DNA of 64,000 bases from Paractinoplanes atraurantiacus (lineage in GTDB: Bacteria; Actinomycetota; Actinomycetes; Mycobacteriales; Micromonosporaceae), in assembly GCF_900215205.1 (NCBI RefSeq), contig NZ_OBDY01000014.1, forward strand, positions 170,640-234,639, written 5' to 3'. The notes beneath the pieces are model-generated. The model was not told the DNA's origin. It saw only the letters and a list, made by a program, of their open reading frames with translations, and did not search any database. How positions within the stretch are numbered: position 1 is the first letter of the stretch; each line of letters starts with the position of its first letter. Position numbers and translations under genes: made by a program. This document shows, piece after piece, positions 24,793-33,114 of this stretch.

Positions 24793-25916
24793 CGGGCAGG
24801 CTCCGTGTTGTCGGTGATCGTCACGTCGGGGTCGCGGTAGCGACCGGCCGCGGCCAGCAGGGTCCACGACCCGTCCCACGAGACGCGCAGCAGGCCGAGC
24901 TCGGTGAGCAGCCGTTCCGCGTCGCGCCGCACGGTGCCGGGCACCGTCTTCTGCGGGACGGTCATGTAGTCGCCGCGCCAGCTGATGAGGTCGTCGACCA
25001 CGGCGTCGACCTCGTCGGTGCTCAGGTGGACGGTGCCGTCGGCATGCTTCGTGCCGTCGCGCCCGGCCTGGTCGGCCATGAGCAGGGCCACCCAGTCGGT
25101 GGCCCGGGCGCGCGGCCAGTCGGCCACCGTCGGCGGCTTGTACTCGTCGTCGGCCAGCACCACGAGCAGGCCTTCGGTGCGCGCCTCGATGGTGCCGCCG
25201 GTCATCTGGGCCACGTCGGCCGCCCGCTGCCCGCGATGCGCGCGCAGCGCCTCCGCTTCTCCCGGCGCCAGATCCCCGTACGCCACGAAGGGTGTCTCCA
25301 GAAGCGAACGCAGTTGCCGGACCGTCTCGGAGGCCGTGACCACACCGGGGTTGAGGGCCAGATCGATCACGTCGGGGCTGGTCATCAGGAGCAGCGCGTC
25401 GCGGTCGACCTCGAAGCCGGCGCCCGGCCCGGTGCCGGACTCGGTCCACTCGTCGAGCAGCCGCTCGTCGCTGCTGCGCGGCCGCAGCACGCCCCACGAG
25501 GCCAGGTACGCCGCCGCGTCGCGCAGCTGCCGCCGCTGAGTCTGGTCGTCGGGGTCGTAGCGGGCGGCCGGCAGGTCGCGGACCATGTCGGACAGCCGCT
25601 GGAGCGTGACCCGCCCGGCCACGTCCTCGCAGCAGGCGGCCAGGCAGCAGACCAGGGCCAGCAGGCGCCGCTCGGGCGCGTCGGCCGGCCGCGGCGGCCG
25701 GGTCACCGCGCCCGCCAAGGGCACCCGGATCAGCCGGACCGCCTGCCCGACGCGCTGCACCCGGTAGCCGAGCCGCCGGGCGGCGTCGGTGACCGCCTGC
25801 TGATGCCGCAGGACCAGCCGATGGAGCCGCGGGTCGGCCGCCGCCGTGACCAGCGGCTTGGCCAGCAGCCCGGTGAACGCCTGTTGCGCCTCGCGCGCCG
25901 AGGCCGTCGTCTTCAT
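24789..25916 (-). CDS. jetB: JetB-like protein (TIGR02678/DUF2398), Wadjet cassette
   Basis: The 375-aa protein matches the DUF2398 pattern: AREAQQAFTGLLAKPLVTAA, HQQAVTDAARRLGYRVQRVG, LALVCCLAACCEDVAGRVTL, FEVDRDALLLMTSP and a C-terminal winged-helix-like region (VPGTVRRDAERLLTELGLLR). In the cassette this is the KITE-like subunit that sits on the kleisin. It overlaps both neighbours by ATGA, so jetA, jetB and jetC are made in fixed ratio. Confidence 0.86.
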   Translation of the reverse strand: MKTTASAREAQQAFTGLLAKPLVTAAADPRLHRLVLRHQQAVTDAARRLGYRVQRVGQAVRLIRVPLAGAVTRPPRPADAPERRLLALVCCLAACCEDVAGRVTLQRLSDMVRDLPAARYDPDDQTQRRQLRDAAAYLASWGVLRPRSSDERLLDEWTESGTGPGAGFEVDRDALLLMTSPDVIDLALNPGVVTASETVRQLRSLLETPFVAYGDLAPGEAEALRAHRGQRAADVAQMTGGTIEARTEGLLVVLADDEYKPPTVADWPRARATDWVALLMADQAGRDGTKHADGTVHLSTDEVDAVVDDLISWRGDYMTVPQKTVPGTVRRDAERLLTELGLLRVSWDGSWTLLAAAGRYRDPDVTITDNTEPAR

Positions 25917-27427
25917 CGCGGGGCTCCGGCGGGCGTGATGTGCAGGCGGATGTCGGGGTGCACGAGCCGGCCGTCCGGCGTGTGCACCACCGCGGCCGGC
26001 GCTCCCGGCGGCGGCGGGTCGGCTCGCAGCAGCCAGCGGGCGTCGCCGGAGGTCGCCGAGCGCACCCCCTCGCGGTCGGCCCGGGCCGACGCCACCACGC
26101 CGAGCAGGATCATCAGCATCTGCAGCTCCGGTGCGGTCAGGTCGTGCCACTGCGACAGGCGCAGCCCCGACCGGGCCAGCACCGCCGCTTCGGTCCGCGC
26201 CGCCGCGTCGCGCAGATGCTCGGTGTGCACCCGCGCCGCGAGCCGGCTGGCCGACCGGTCGGTGATGCGCGCCGGGCCGCCGGCCGTCGCTTTCGGGCCC
26301 TGCCGGCGCAGACGGGCCGCCACCGGCACCGGCTCGGCCTCCCAGAACGACGGGAGCCCCGAGGCCATCGGCGCCTCGCCCGGCAGGTGCCGCGCCGAGA
26401 ACAACCCGGTCGTCGCGCACCACACGTCCCACGCGCTCTCGTCGTCGGCCGCCGCGTCGATCCGGGTGGCCAGCGCCAGCAGCTCGGCCCGGCGCGACAC
26501 GTGGCCGCCGACCGCCGCGAGGGTGCGCTGCCCGCGCAGCAGCGGCCCGATCGTGTCGCGCATCTGGCGCCGCAACCGCCGCGCCTGACAGTCCGGCCCG
26601 TCGAACCACGACTGGAGAACGGCCAGCGTCTCCCCGTAGGACGCGGTGAGCTCGTCGATCGCCGCGTCGTCGGCGTTCGCACCGAGGTGATGCACCGCGA
26701 TCCGCCGCCACGTCACGGCGTCGACCTCGTCCAGCTCCCCGATCAGCGCGGTGATCCGCTCGGAGTGGGTGTCGACGCCACCACCCCACATGTCGACATA
26801 GCGCCGCAGCGTCTCCTGCACGGTGTTGACCTTGGCCTGGTCGGGCGTGCCGGCCAGCGCTCCCGCCAACCGCGCCTGCCAGCTCGCGGCCGCCCGCGCC
26901 ATCGCCTGATGCGTCGTCTGAATGACCGACCACGCCGACGCCGCCGCCGACGGATCGACCGAGGCCGTCTCGCGCAGCACGCCCAGGTTGGCCGTCAGCA
27001 CGCTCGGCGCCAGCGTGGCCGCGGCGGCCGACGCCAGATCCTGCCCGAGCGACATGACGGCCCGGTGCAGCTCGGCCGCCACCTCGGTCAGCTGGTAGCG
27101 GTCCCAGTTGAGCACGAAGTCGGCATCACGGTCGGTCCGGTCCTGGAACACGATCACGACGCCCCATTTCTCCAGGGCCGCCATGCGCTGTTTCAGCGTG
27201 TCGTCGAGGATCGCCGGATCGGCGCCCGCCCGCACGAGCTGATCTCTCAACAGACCCGGCAGATCGGCCGCCGCCACGCCGGTCAGCGTGTGCTGCTGCT
27301 CCTCGAGCAGAACCTGCACGATCAACCTGTACTGAGCGGCGTATCGACTGGTCAGATAGCTCGCCTGGAGCAGACCACCGGGCAGCCCGGCCAGCTGCCA
27401 CGGATCTGTGAACTCCTCGTCGCTCAC
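25913..27427 (-). CDS. jetA: JetA-like kleisin (TIGR02677/DUF2397), Wadjet cassette
   Basis: The 504-aa protein has the DUF2397 features: YLTSRYAAQYRLIVQVLLEE, LEKWGVVIVFQDR, YVDMWGGGVDTHSERITALI, HHLGANADD, a helical SRRAELLALATRI region, and the C-terminal LHITPAGAPR. By analogy it is the kleisin closing the SMC-like ring. GTG 27427 has GGGGGG nine bases upstream; an in-frame ATG at 27466 is possible. It is first in the jetABC operon, divergent from a small L7/L12-like gene at 27542. Confidence 0.85.
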   Translation of the reverse strand: MSDEEFTDPWQLAGLPGGLLQASYLTSRYAAQYRLIVQVLLEEQQHTLTGVAAADLPGLLRDQLVRAGADPAILDDTLKQRMAALEKWGVVIVFQDRTDRDADFVLNWDRYQLTEVAAELHRAVMSLGQDLASAAAATLAPSVLTANLGVLRETASVDPSAAASAWSVIQTTHQAMARAAASWQARLAGALAGTPDQAKVNTVQETLRRYVDMWGGGVDTHSERITALIGELDEVDAVTWRRIAVHHLGANADDAAIDELTASYGETLAVLQSWFDGPDCQARRLRRQMRDTIGPLLRGQRTLAAVGGHVSRRAELLALATRIDAAADDESAWDVWCATTGLFSARHLPGEAPMASGLPSFWEAEPVPVAARLRRQGPKATAGGPARITDRSASRLAARVHTEHLRDAAARTEAAVLARSGLRLSQWHDLTAPELQMLMILLGVVASARADREGVRSATSGDARWLLRADPPPPGAPAAVVHTPDGRLVHPDIRLHITPAGAPR

Positions 27428-27541
27428 CGCGAGCCACCCCCCTGGATCGTCTGCGCTGGCGAGCATAGGCAGGGGGTCGGACAGTTTCACGCACCCGGCC
27501 TTCGGAGCGCGAAAAGAATCACCCGTGTTTGAATCGGCACC

Positions 27542-27823
27542 ATGGAGATCCTGCTCTCGGCAGCCCTGGTCATCCTCGCCGTCTTCCTCGTCAGCACCCG
27601 CTCGCGCTCCAGCAGCCGCGAGGCCGCCATCGAACGCAAGCTCGACCTGGTCATGCGTCATCTCGGCATCGAGGACCCGGCCGCCGATTCCCCCGACGTC
27701 CTCGGCCCGCTCATGCAGGGCCAGAAGATCCAGGCCATCAAGGTCTACCGCGAGCAGACCGGCGCCTCCCTCGCCGAGGCCAAGGCCGCCGTCGAGCAGA
27801 TCGCGAGAAACAAGGGCCTTTAA
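27542..27823 (+). CDS. Small membrane protein with ribosomal L7/L12 C-terminal-like domain
   Basis: The 93-aa protein has an N-terminal transmembrane helix (ILLSAALVILAVFLVSTRSR), a short linker, then KIQAIKVYREQTGASLAEAK and an AAVEQIARNKG tail. This matches the L7/L12 C-terminal fold that recurs in small actinomycete proteins of unknown function. It is divergent from jetA with a 114-bp gap. Confidence 0.65.
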   Translation: MEILLSAALVILAVFLVSTRSRSSSREAAIERKLDLVMRHLGIEDPAADSPDVLGPLMQGQKIQAIKVYREQTGASLAEAKAAVEQIARNKGL

Positions 27824-27862
27824 CTCATTTTGTACGCATCCGCCGGAAGCCCCGCTTCGACA

Positions 27863-27920
27863 AGCCCGGCTGGGTGCCACTCGGCCTCTCTGCCGCGGCT
27901 GCCGGGCTGTCCTGCAACGA
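27863..27920. repeat. 58-bp palindromic interspersed repeat, copy B
   Basis: It matches 7749-7806 at 52 of 58 positions. Differences fall in the middle (positions 10, 16, 22, 23, 25, 35), while the inverted ends and TGTCCTGCAACGA are identical. It ends 82 bases before the YCII gene. Confidence 0.65.
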
Positions 27921-28002
27921 AAATGTCGGATCCGGCCCACGCCGTTCGTAGCACCGGCAGGAGGCGGCCGCACCGGACCGCCGGCACAAGGGAGCGACAA
28001 CG

Positions 28003-28368
28003 ATGGCGCATTACCTGATCTCGTTCAACGAGGGCGCGATGGACCACATCCCGGCCGAGGAGATCCCCGAGGTGGGCAAGGCCGCCGCGGCCGCATGCCA
28101 GGAGGCCGAGGACGCCGGCGTGTTCGTCTTCGGCGCCGGCCTGCACCCCCAGAAGGCGACCGTCGTCGGCACCGACGGCCTGGTCACCGACGGCCCCTAC
28201 CCCGAGACCAAGGAGGTCATCGGCGGCTTCGTGATCGTCGACGTGCCGGCCCGCGACGACGCGGTCACCTGGGCCGCCAAGATCGCCGCCGCCTGCCGCT
28301 GCCCCCAGGAGGTCCGCCTGCTCGACGGCGACCCCGAACCCGACGCGATGGTTCACAAAGCCCAGTAG
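28003..28368 (+). CDS. YCII/DGPF-domain protein
   Basis: The 121-aa protein is a small ferredoxin-like YCII fold: MAHYLISFNEGAMDHIPAEE, VFVFGAGLHPQKATVVGTDG and the DGPYPETKEVIGGFVIVDV signature. Such proteins are dimeric and often sit next to sigma factors, but none is here; the function is unknown. GGGAGCGACAACG precedes the ATG. The end overlaps the convergent gene by 16 bases. Confidence 0.85.
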   Translation: MAHYLISFNEGAMDHIPAEEIPEVGKAAAAACQEAEDAGVFVFGAGLHPQKATVVGTDGLVTDGPYPETKEVIGGFVIVDVPARDDAVTWAAKIAAACRCPQEVRLLDGDPEPDAMVHKAQ

Positions 28369-28790
28369 CAGTACAGATGCCAGCCGTCCGCCCGCCCGGC
28401 CAGCCCGGCCAGCCGGCGGAGAAAATCGGTGACCCCTGCGGGATCCGCCCCGGCCAGCTCCTCGGTAGCCGCCAGCCGCGCCCCCGCGCCTTCCAGCGCG
28501 GCCGGCGTGGCGGCGGCGAGAGCATCCCGCAACGTGTCCGTCACCGCCACGATGATCTGCTCCCCGGACACATCACCGACCGGCCGCCCTTGCCGAGGCT
28601 GCGCGACCACCACGTCGTACGGCCGCCCGGTCAAAATGGCCTCCAGATGGCCGAGATTGACCACCGGATCAACTCCTTTGGCCTCCACCGTAGGCAGCTC
28701 GGTGGAGACCGGCCCACCATCGCCCAGAGCCGCACCCGCGATGACATCATCGGGAGCCAGAAAGTAGTCAGTGAACGGCATGCCCGGCAT
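28353..28790 (-). CDS. Conserved hypothetical protein, 145 aa
   Basis: No named family. The N-terminus (PFTDYFLAPDDVIAGAALGD) and DPVVNLGHLEAILTGRPYDV have the look of a conserved actinomycete protein, with a C-terminal helical stretch ending RADGWHLYCYWAL. No signal peptide or membrane segment. ATG 28781 (MPFTDYF) is an alternative start and may be the true one. It lies convergent to the YCII gene with a 16-bp overlap. Confidence 0.65.
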   Translation of the reverse strand: MPGMPFTDYFLAPDDVIAGAALGDGGPVSTELPTVEAKGVDPVVNLGHLEAILTGRPYDVVVAQPRQGRPVGDVSGEQIIVAVTDTLRDALAAATPAALEGAGARLAATEELAGADPAGVTDFLRRLAGLAGRADGWHLYCYWAL

Positions 28791-28831
28791 CGTAGGCCCG
28801 CCCCTCAGGACAGAGGCCGGCGATCGCGCGC

Positions 28832-28957
28832 TCAGCCGTCGTCGCGGCAGAGGCAGAAGGGGTGGCCGGCCGGGTCGAAAAGCACCCGGACGTTGTCCCG
28901 CGGCTGGTGACCGGCGACCGAGGCGCCGAGGGCGACCGCCCCGGTGCCGGATCGGCG
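28832..28957 (-). pseudogene. C-terminal remnant of a glyoxalase/VOC-family gene
   Basis: Only ALGASVAGHQPRDNVRVLFD and PAGHPFCLCRDDG remain in frame. This is the last strand-loop of glyoxalase-fold (VOC) proteins, where the Glu/His metal-binding strand and 'DPAGHPFCL' close the domain. No upstream half is present; the neighbouring HAD gene begins right there. A deletion that joined the two is likely. Confidence 0.45.
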
Positions 28958-28965
28958 CGCTCTGG

Positions 28966-29565
28966 TCATGCGGTCAAGTCGGCGACGAGCTGGGCGTTGT
29001 CGCGATACAGAATCGTTGCCAGCCCGGCCCGGGCGGCGCCGTCCAGATACTGCTGCTTGTCGTCCACGAACATGCACTCCGACGGGGTCCGCCCTATCCG
29101 GGCCAGGGCAGCGTCGAAGAACGCGCGGCCGGGCTTGCGGTGCCGCAGCTCGTGAGAGATCAGGAAGCCGGTTATCCCGGGGCGGCCGCTGTAGAGCTCG
29201 CGGACACGAGCACCCCGTACGGCCTCCTGGTTCGTCGCCAGGTAGATCTCGTCGAACGGAAGCCCCGGCAGCATCGTGAGCAGCTCTTCGTTGACCGCGA
29301 TGTTCTCGGTGACCCAGCGCTCGAGGAAGACCGGCGCCGACAACCCGGCCACGTGCTGGGGCAGCAGCCGCTCGACCAGCGTGATCAGGGCCCCGTCCCC
29401 GGTCAGGGCACGCGCCTCGGCGGGGTCCGCCAGGAGGGCCCGCTGGAAGGCCAGGTAACCGGCGCGCCAGCTGTAGTCGCGTTCGATCGCCCGGACGAAC
29501 TCGGGCCGCGGGAATTGAAGGACGCCGTCGACGTCCAGCAGCAGCGTGTGCCTCACGCCGTCCAC
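28966..29565 (-). CDS. HAD-family hydrolase
   Basis: The 199-aa protein has the HAD core: LLLDVDGVLQFP (nucleophile Asp and second Asp), an inserted helical cap, IYLATNQEAVRG (motif II), HRKPGRAFFDAAL (motif III lysine) and CMFVDDKQQYLDGAARAGL (motif IV Asp pair). It is a phosphatase-type hydrolase of unknown substrate. GTG 29565 has no strong ribosome-binding site; GTG 29556 would also fit. Confidence 0.85.
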   Translation of the reverse strand: MDGVRHTLLLDVDGVLQFPRPEFVRAIERDYSWRAGYLAFQRALLADPAEARALTGDGALITLVERLLPQHVAGLSAPVFLERWVTENIAVNEELLTMLPGLPFDEIYLATNQEAVRGARVRELYSGRPGITGFLISHELRHRKPGRAFFDAALARIGRTPSECMFVDDKQQYLDGAARAGLATILYRDNAQLVADLTA

Positions 29566-29676
29566 TGTGCAGGACTGTGTGGCGAGGTGGATGGGTAAAG
29601 AGGTGGTCGTGACGCCGTACTAAATCGGCAGTAAGGTGCGAAACACGGGGTGGGTGCGGATTCGGAGGGATCGGGC

Positions 29677-30156
29677 ATGGCCGGGCCGGTTTCGTCCATT
29701 GCGTACGTTCCGCTGCACGAGGTGCTGCCGCCGGGGTTCGCGCGGGCCGAGGGGCGGCTGCGGGAGATCGGGAGCAAGCTGGAGCGGCATCATTCGGCCG
29801 ACCGCGTGTCCTGGCACTGGTATCCGGAGCCCCTGGACGCGTCGCAGCGGATTCTCGTGCGGGTCACGATCACGCTGTACAACACGCGGGACGACTGGCT
29901 CGAGCTGACCCTTTACTTGGCGGGCCGCGAGGACGGCCATCTCGTGGTGGAGTCGGCCGTCGAGGTGGCGTGCTGGTGCGAGGAGAACCACAACATGCAT
30001 CCGGTGCGGGACTTCGGCCGGGACGTGGAGGACGACTTCGAGCTGGCCGACGCGTTCGCCGCCGGCGCGAAGATGCTGACCGCCGTGCTGAACGAGGGCC
30101 CCTTCGAGCCGCAGCCGTGGCGGGTGGCGGCCGGGCTTCCTATCCGGCCGGGATGA
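29677..30156 (+). CDS. Conserved hypothetical protein, 159 aa
   Basis: Not recognised. The sequence is soluble with alternating strands: VSWHWYPEPLDASQRILVRV, TLYNTRDDWLELTLYLAGRE and VVESAVEVACWCEENHNMHP, like a small alpha/beta actinomycete protein that senses or binds a ligand. GGAGG at 29665 makes ATG 29677 a better start than GTG 29650. It overlaps the DeoR gene by 17 bases tail to tail. Confidence 0.65.
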   Translation: MAGPVSSIAYVPLHEVLPPGFARAEGRLREIGSKLERHHSADRVSWHWYPEPLDASQRILVRVTITLYNTRDDWLELTLYLAGREDGHLVVESAVEVACWCEENHNMHPVRDFGRDVEDDFELADAFAAGAKMLTAVLNEGPFEPQPWRVAAGLPIRPG

Positions 30157-30883
30157 TCGGCACCCCGGTAGCCTCCAACTCGTCCGATTTGACATCGGTT
30201 ATGACGCCGGAAACCGACAAAAGCGGCACCACGGTGTACGGCGACACGGCCCCGATCTTCTCCGCACTCGCCAGCACGTAAGTGTCCGCCGCCCGCGAGG
30301 CCAGGATGCGCTTCATCGCGGCCTCGTCAGCGTCGCCGGTGGTCAGCCCCGCCGAGTGATGCACACCGGTCACCCCCAGGAAGAACAGGTCAGCGCTCAC
30401 CAACTGCGCAGCCTCGGCCGCCGCGGCCCCCGACGTGACCGCCGAGTGTTTGAACAGCCGCCCGCCAAGCACAAAAACATCAATTCCACCATGTCCGACC
30501 AGCGCCGCCGCCACGGTCACGCTGTGCGTGATCACGGTCGCCTCCAAGGCCGGCGGCAACGCGGCGACCAGGGCGAGCGCCGTGGTCCCCCCATCGAGAA
30601 GCACAGTGGCACCGGGAGCGATCAACCCCGCGGCCGCCGCCGCCACGGAAGCCTTGCTGTCCGGGGAGACCGACGTCCGCGTCGCATAGTCGGCCGCCGC
30701 CTGCGCCGGGGGCAGCGCACCCCCGTACACACGCTGGCAAAGCCCAGCCGCCGCCAGCTCACGCAGGTCTCGCCGGATGTTGTCCTCGGCGATGCCGAGC
30801 TCGGCCGCCATGTCTTTGGCCACCACCTTGCCGTCGGCGCGAAGCCGGGCCAGCAGGAAGTCCTTGCGCTCGGCGGGAAGCAT
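30140..30883 (-). CDS. DeoR/GlpR-family transcriptional repressor
   Basis: The 247-aa protein has an N-terminal DeoR helix-turn-helix (RKDFLLARLRADGKVVAKDM, AAELGIAEDNIRRDLRELAA) and a C-terminal sugar-phosphate sensor domain (LLDGGTTALALVAALP, HSVTVAAALVGHGGIDVFVL, GGRLFKHSAVTSG). GAGGAG precedes the ATG at 30883. It diverges from a Nudix gene over a 52-bp gap with a TACGGT-N2-ACCGTA palindrome, so that gene is its likely target. Confidence 0.9.
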   Translation of the reverse strand: MLPAERKDFLLARLRADGKVVAKDMAAELGIAEDNIRRDLRELAAAGLCQRVYGGALPPAQAAADYATRTSVSPDSKASVAAAAAGLIAPGATVLLDGGTTALALVAALPPALEATVITHSVTVAAALVGHGGIDVFVLGGRLFKHSAVTSGAAAAEAAQLVSADLFFLGVTGVHHSAGLTTGDADEAAMKRILASRAADTYVLASAEKIGAVSPYTVVPLLSVSGVITDVKSDELEATGVPIIPAG

Positions 30884-30922
30884 TGCGTGTTTCTCCTCAT
30901 TGTTGTCGGCTCTTACGCACTG

Positions 30923-30936
30923 TACGGTACACCGTA
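30923..30936. promoter_or_regulatory. Operator candidate between deoR and the Nudix gene
   Basis: TACGGT-AC-ACCGTA is an inverted repeat whose last base is the A of the Nudix start codon, so a bound repressor would block that leaderless start. Confidence 0.5.
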
Positions 30937-31589
30937 TGACCTTGGGAATCGACGAGCCTGACGCCCGCGGCCGCACCGGCCTCGATCAAATCGGCCGTGA
31001 CCTGCGCGGCAATCCCGACGTGGTGGTCCGCGAGGTGGAGCTGGTGGCCACCGCCTGGCACGTGCTGCGGCGCACGACCTTCGACTACCGTCACCGCGAT
31101 GGCCGCTGGACCCGCGAACAACGCGAAACGTACGACCGCGGCGACGGCGCGACGATCCTGCTTTACAACGCTTCTCAAAACACCGTTCTGCTGTCGAAGC
31201 AGTTCCGCTACCCGGCCTACGTCAACGGCCACCCCGACGGCTTGCTGATCGAGACCGCGGCCGGCCTGCTGGACGACGACGACCCGGCCAGCGCGATCCG
31301 CCGCGAGGCCGGCGAGGAGCTGGGCGTGACCGTCGGCGAGCTGGAGCCGGTCTTCGCGGTGTGGATGAGCCCCGGTTCGGTGACCGAGCGCCTGCACTTC
31401 TACGCCGCCCCGTACACCTCGGCCGACCGCACCGGCCCGGGCGGCGGCCTGGCCGACGAGGGCGAGGACATCGAGGTCGTCGAGCTCGACTTCGACGACG
31501 CCCTCAAGATGATCACCGACGGCCGGATCGCCGACGCCAAGACCATCATGCTGTTGCAGTGGGCCGCCCTGAACAACGTTATGAATTGA
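30936..31589 (+). CDS. Nudix hydrolase (GDP-mannose/ADP-ribose pyrophosphatase type)
   Basis: The 217-aa protein has the Nudix box GLLDDDDPASAIRREAGEEL (the usual Glu before the box core is Asp) within a NudK-like context: REVELVATAWHVLRRTTFDY, LLSKQFRYPAYVNGHPDGLL and VFAVWMSPGSVTERLHFYAA. It probably hydrolyses an NDP-sugar or ADP-ribose. The ATG lies directly after a palindrome with no ribosome-binding site, so the mRNA is probably leaderless. It diverges from a DeoR repressor. Confidence 0.85.
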   Translation: MTLGIDEPDARGRTGLDQIGRDLRGNPDVVVREVELVATAWHVLRRTTFDYRHRDGRWTREQRETYDRGDGATILLYNASQNTVLLSKQFRYPAYVNGHPDGLLIETAAGLLDDDDPASAIRREAGEELGVTVGELEPVFAVWMSPGSVTERLHFYAAPYTSADRTGPGGGLADEGEDIEVVELDFDDALKMITDGRIADAKTIMLLQWAALNNVMN

Positions 31590-31632
31590 CTGATATGAAT
31601 GACAAGCATCGAAGTGCTGCGATGCTCGCGGC

Positions 31633-33114
31633 ATGCATATCCCCCTGCTGGCCGTCGCCGCGATGGGCCTCACGATGGCCGTCGCGCCGATCGCCGAAGC
31701 CGCCCCGCCGGACATATCGGTCACGAACGTCAAGGCGCACCTGCAACAGCTCCAGAACATCGCCACCGCGAACGGCGGCAACCGCGCTCACGGCCGCCCC
31801 GGATACCTGGCCTCCGTCACGTACGTGAAGAACCTGCTCGACGCGGCCGGCTTCACCACCACGCAGCAGTCGTTCACCTACAACGGCGCCACCGGCTACA
31901 ACCTGATCGCCGACTGGCCCGGTGGTGACACCTCGAACACGCTGATGGTCGGCGCGCACCTGGACAGCGTCACCGCCGGCCCCGGCATCAACGACAACGG
32001 CTCCGGCTCGGCCGCCAACCTGGAGGTCGCCCTGGCCGTGGCCCGCTCCGGCTTCCAGCCCTCCCGCCACCTGCGTTTCGGCTGGTGGGGCGCGGAGGAG
32101 CTGGGCCTGCGCGGCTCCACGGCGTACGTCAACTCGCTGTCCTCGGCGCAGAAGGCCGCGATCACCGGCTATCTGAACTTCGACATGGTCGGTTCCCCCA
32201 ACCCCGGCTATTTCCTGTACGACGGTGACAACTCCGACGGCACCGGGTCGGGCCCCGGCCCGGCCGGCTCGGCGCAGATCGAGCAGACCCTGGCCGCCTA
32301 CTTCACCTCGATCAACGTCCCGACGCGCGGCACCGACTTCGACGGCCGCAGCGACTACGGCCCGTTCATCGCGGCCGGCATCCCGGCCGGCGGCATCTTC
32401 ACCGGCGCCGAGGGACGCAAGACGGCCGCGCAGGTGCAGCTCTGGGGCGGCACGGCCAGCACGTTCGACCCCTGCTACCACGCCTCCTGCGACACCATCT
32501 CGAACATCAACGACACCGCCCTGGACCGCAACAGCGACGCCATCGCGTACGCCGTCTGGACCCTCGCCGCCGGCTCGACGCCGCCGCCCACCGGCACCAC
32601 CGTCTGGGCCGACGACTTCGAGACGGCGACCGCCTGGACCCGCGGCACCGCCGACACCGCGACCGCGGGCCTGTTCGAACGAGGCGACCCCGCCACCACG
32701 ACCTCCCAGCTGGGCAACGCCGCCAGCGGCACCTACGACCTGGTCACCGGCGCCTCCGCGGGCAGCAGCGCCGGCGCCAACGACGTCGACGGCGGCGTGA
32801 CGAGCCTGCGCTCCCCCGCCATCACCCTGCCGACCGGCACGCTGACCATGAGCTTCTCCTGGTACCTCTCCCACCTGACCAACTCGAGCAGCGCCGACTA
32901 CTTCCGCGTCCGCCTGGTCTCCGGCACCACCACGACCACCTTGTTCACCCAGTCCGGCGCCGCCACCGACCGCGCCCCCGCCTGGCAGACCGCCTCGGTC
33001 GCCCTGACCCCGTACGCCGGCCAGACGGTCAACCTCGTGGTCGAGGCCGCCGACGCCTCAACCGCGTCCTTGGTCGAAGCCGCCATAGACAACATCAAAA
33101 TCACCAAGGCTTGA
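31633..33114 (+). CDS. Secreted M28 aminopeptidase with C-terminal beta-sandwich domain
   Basis: The 493-aa protein begins with a signal peptide (PLLAVAAMGLTMAVAPIAEA, cut near residue 23). The M28 zinc peptidase has His109 (VGAHLDSV), Asp121 (GINDNGSGS), Glu155/156 (WWGAEELG), Asp184 (LNFDMVG) and His283 within CYHASCD, whose two Cys can form a disulfide. This is close to Streptomyces griseus aminopeptidase S. Residues ~330-493 form a separate adhesion-like domain (VWADDFETATAW, ending AAIDNIKITKA). It digests extracellular peptides. No clear ribosome-binding site precedes the ATG. Confidence 0.92.
   Translation: MHIPLLAVAAMGLTMAVAPIAEAAPPDISVTNVKAHLQQLQNIATANGGNRAHGRPGYLASVTYVKNLLDAAGFTTTQQSFTYNGATGYNLIADWPGGDTSNTLMVGAHLDSVTAGPGINDNGSGSAANLEVALAVARSGFQPSRHLRFGWWGAEELGLRGSTAYVNSLSSAQKAAITGYLNFDMVGSPNPGYFLYDGDNSDGTGSGPGPAGSAQIEQTLAAYFTSINVPTRGTDFDGRSDYGPFIAAGIPAGGIFTGAEGRKTAAQVQLWGGTASTFDPCYHASCDTISNINDTALDRNSDAIAYAVWTLAAGSTPPPTGTTVWADDFETATAWTRGTADTATAGLFERGDPATTTSQLGNAASGTYDLVTGASAGSSAGANDVDGGVTSLRSPAITLPTGTLTMSFSWYLSHLTNSSSADYFRVRLVSGTTTTTLFTQSGAATDRAPAWQTASVALTPYAGQTVNLVVEAADASTASLVEAAIDNIKITKA

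Noticed and set aside
24793..25497. Extension of JetC upstream to a 1721-aa protein
   Set aside because: The added part is antisense-like Arg/Gly sequence overlapping jetB; ATG 24792 overlaps the jetB stop and starts the conserved domain.
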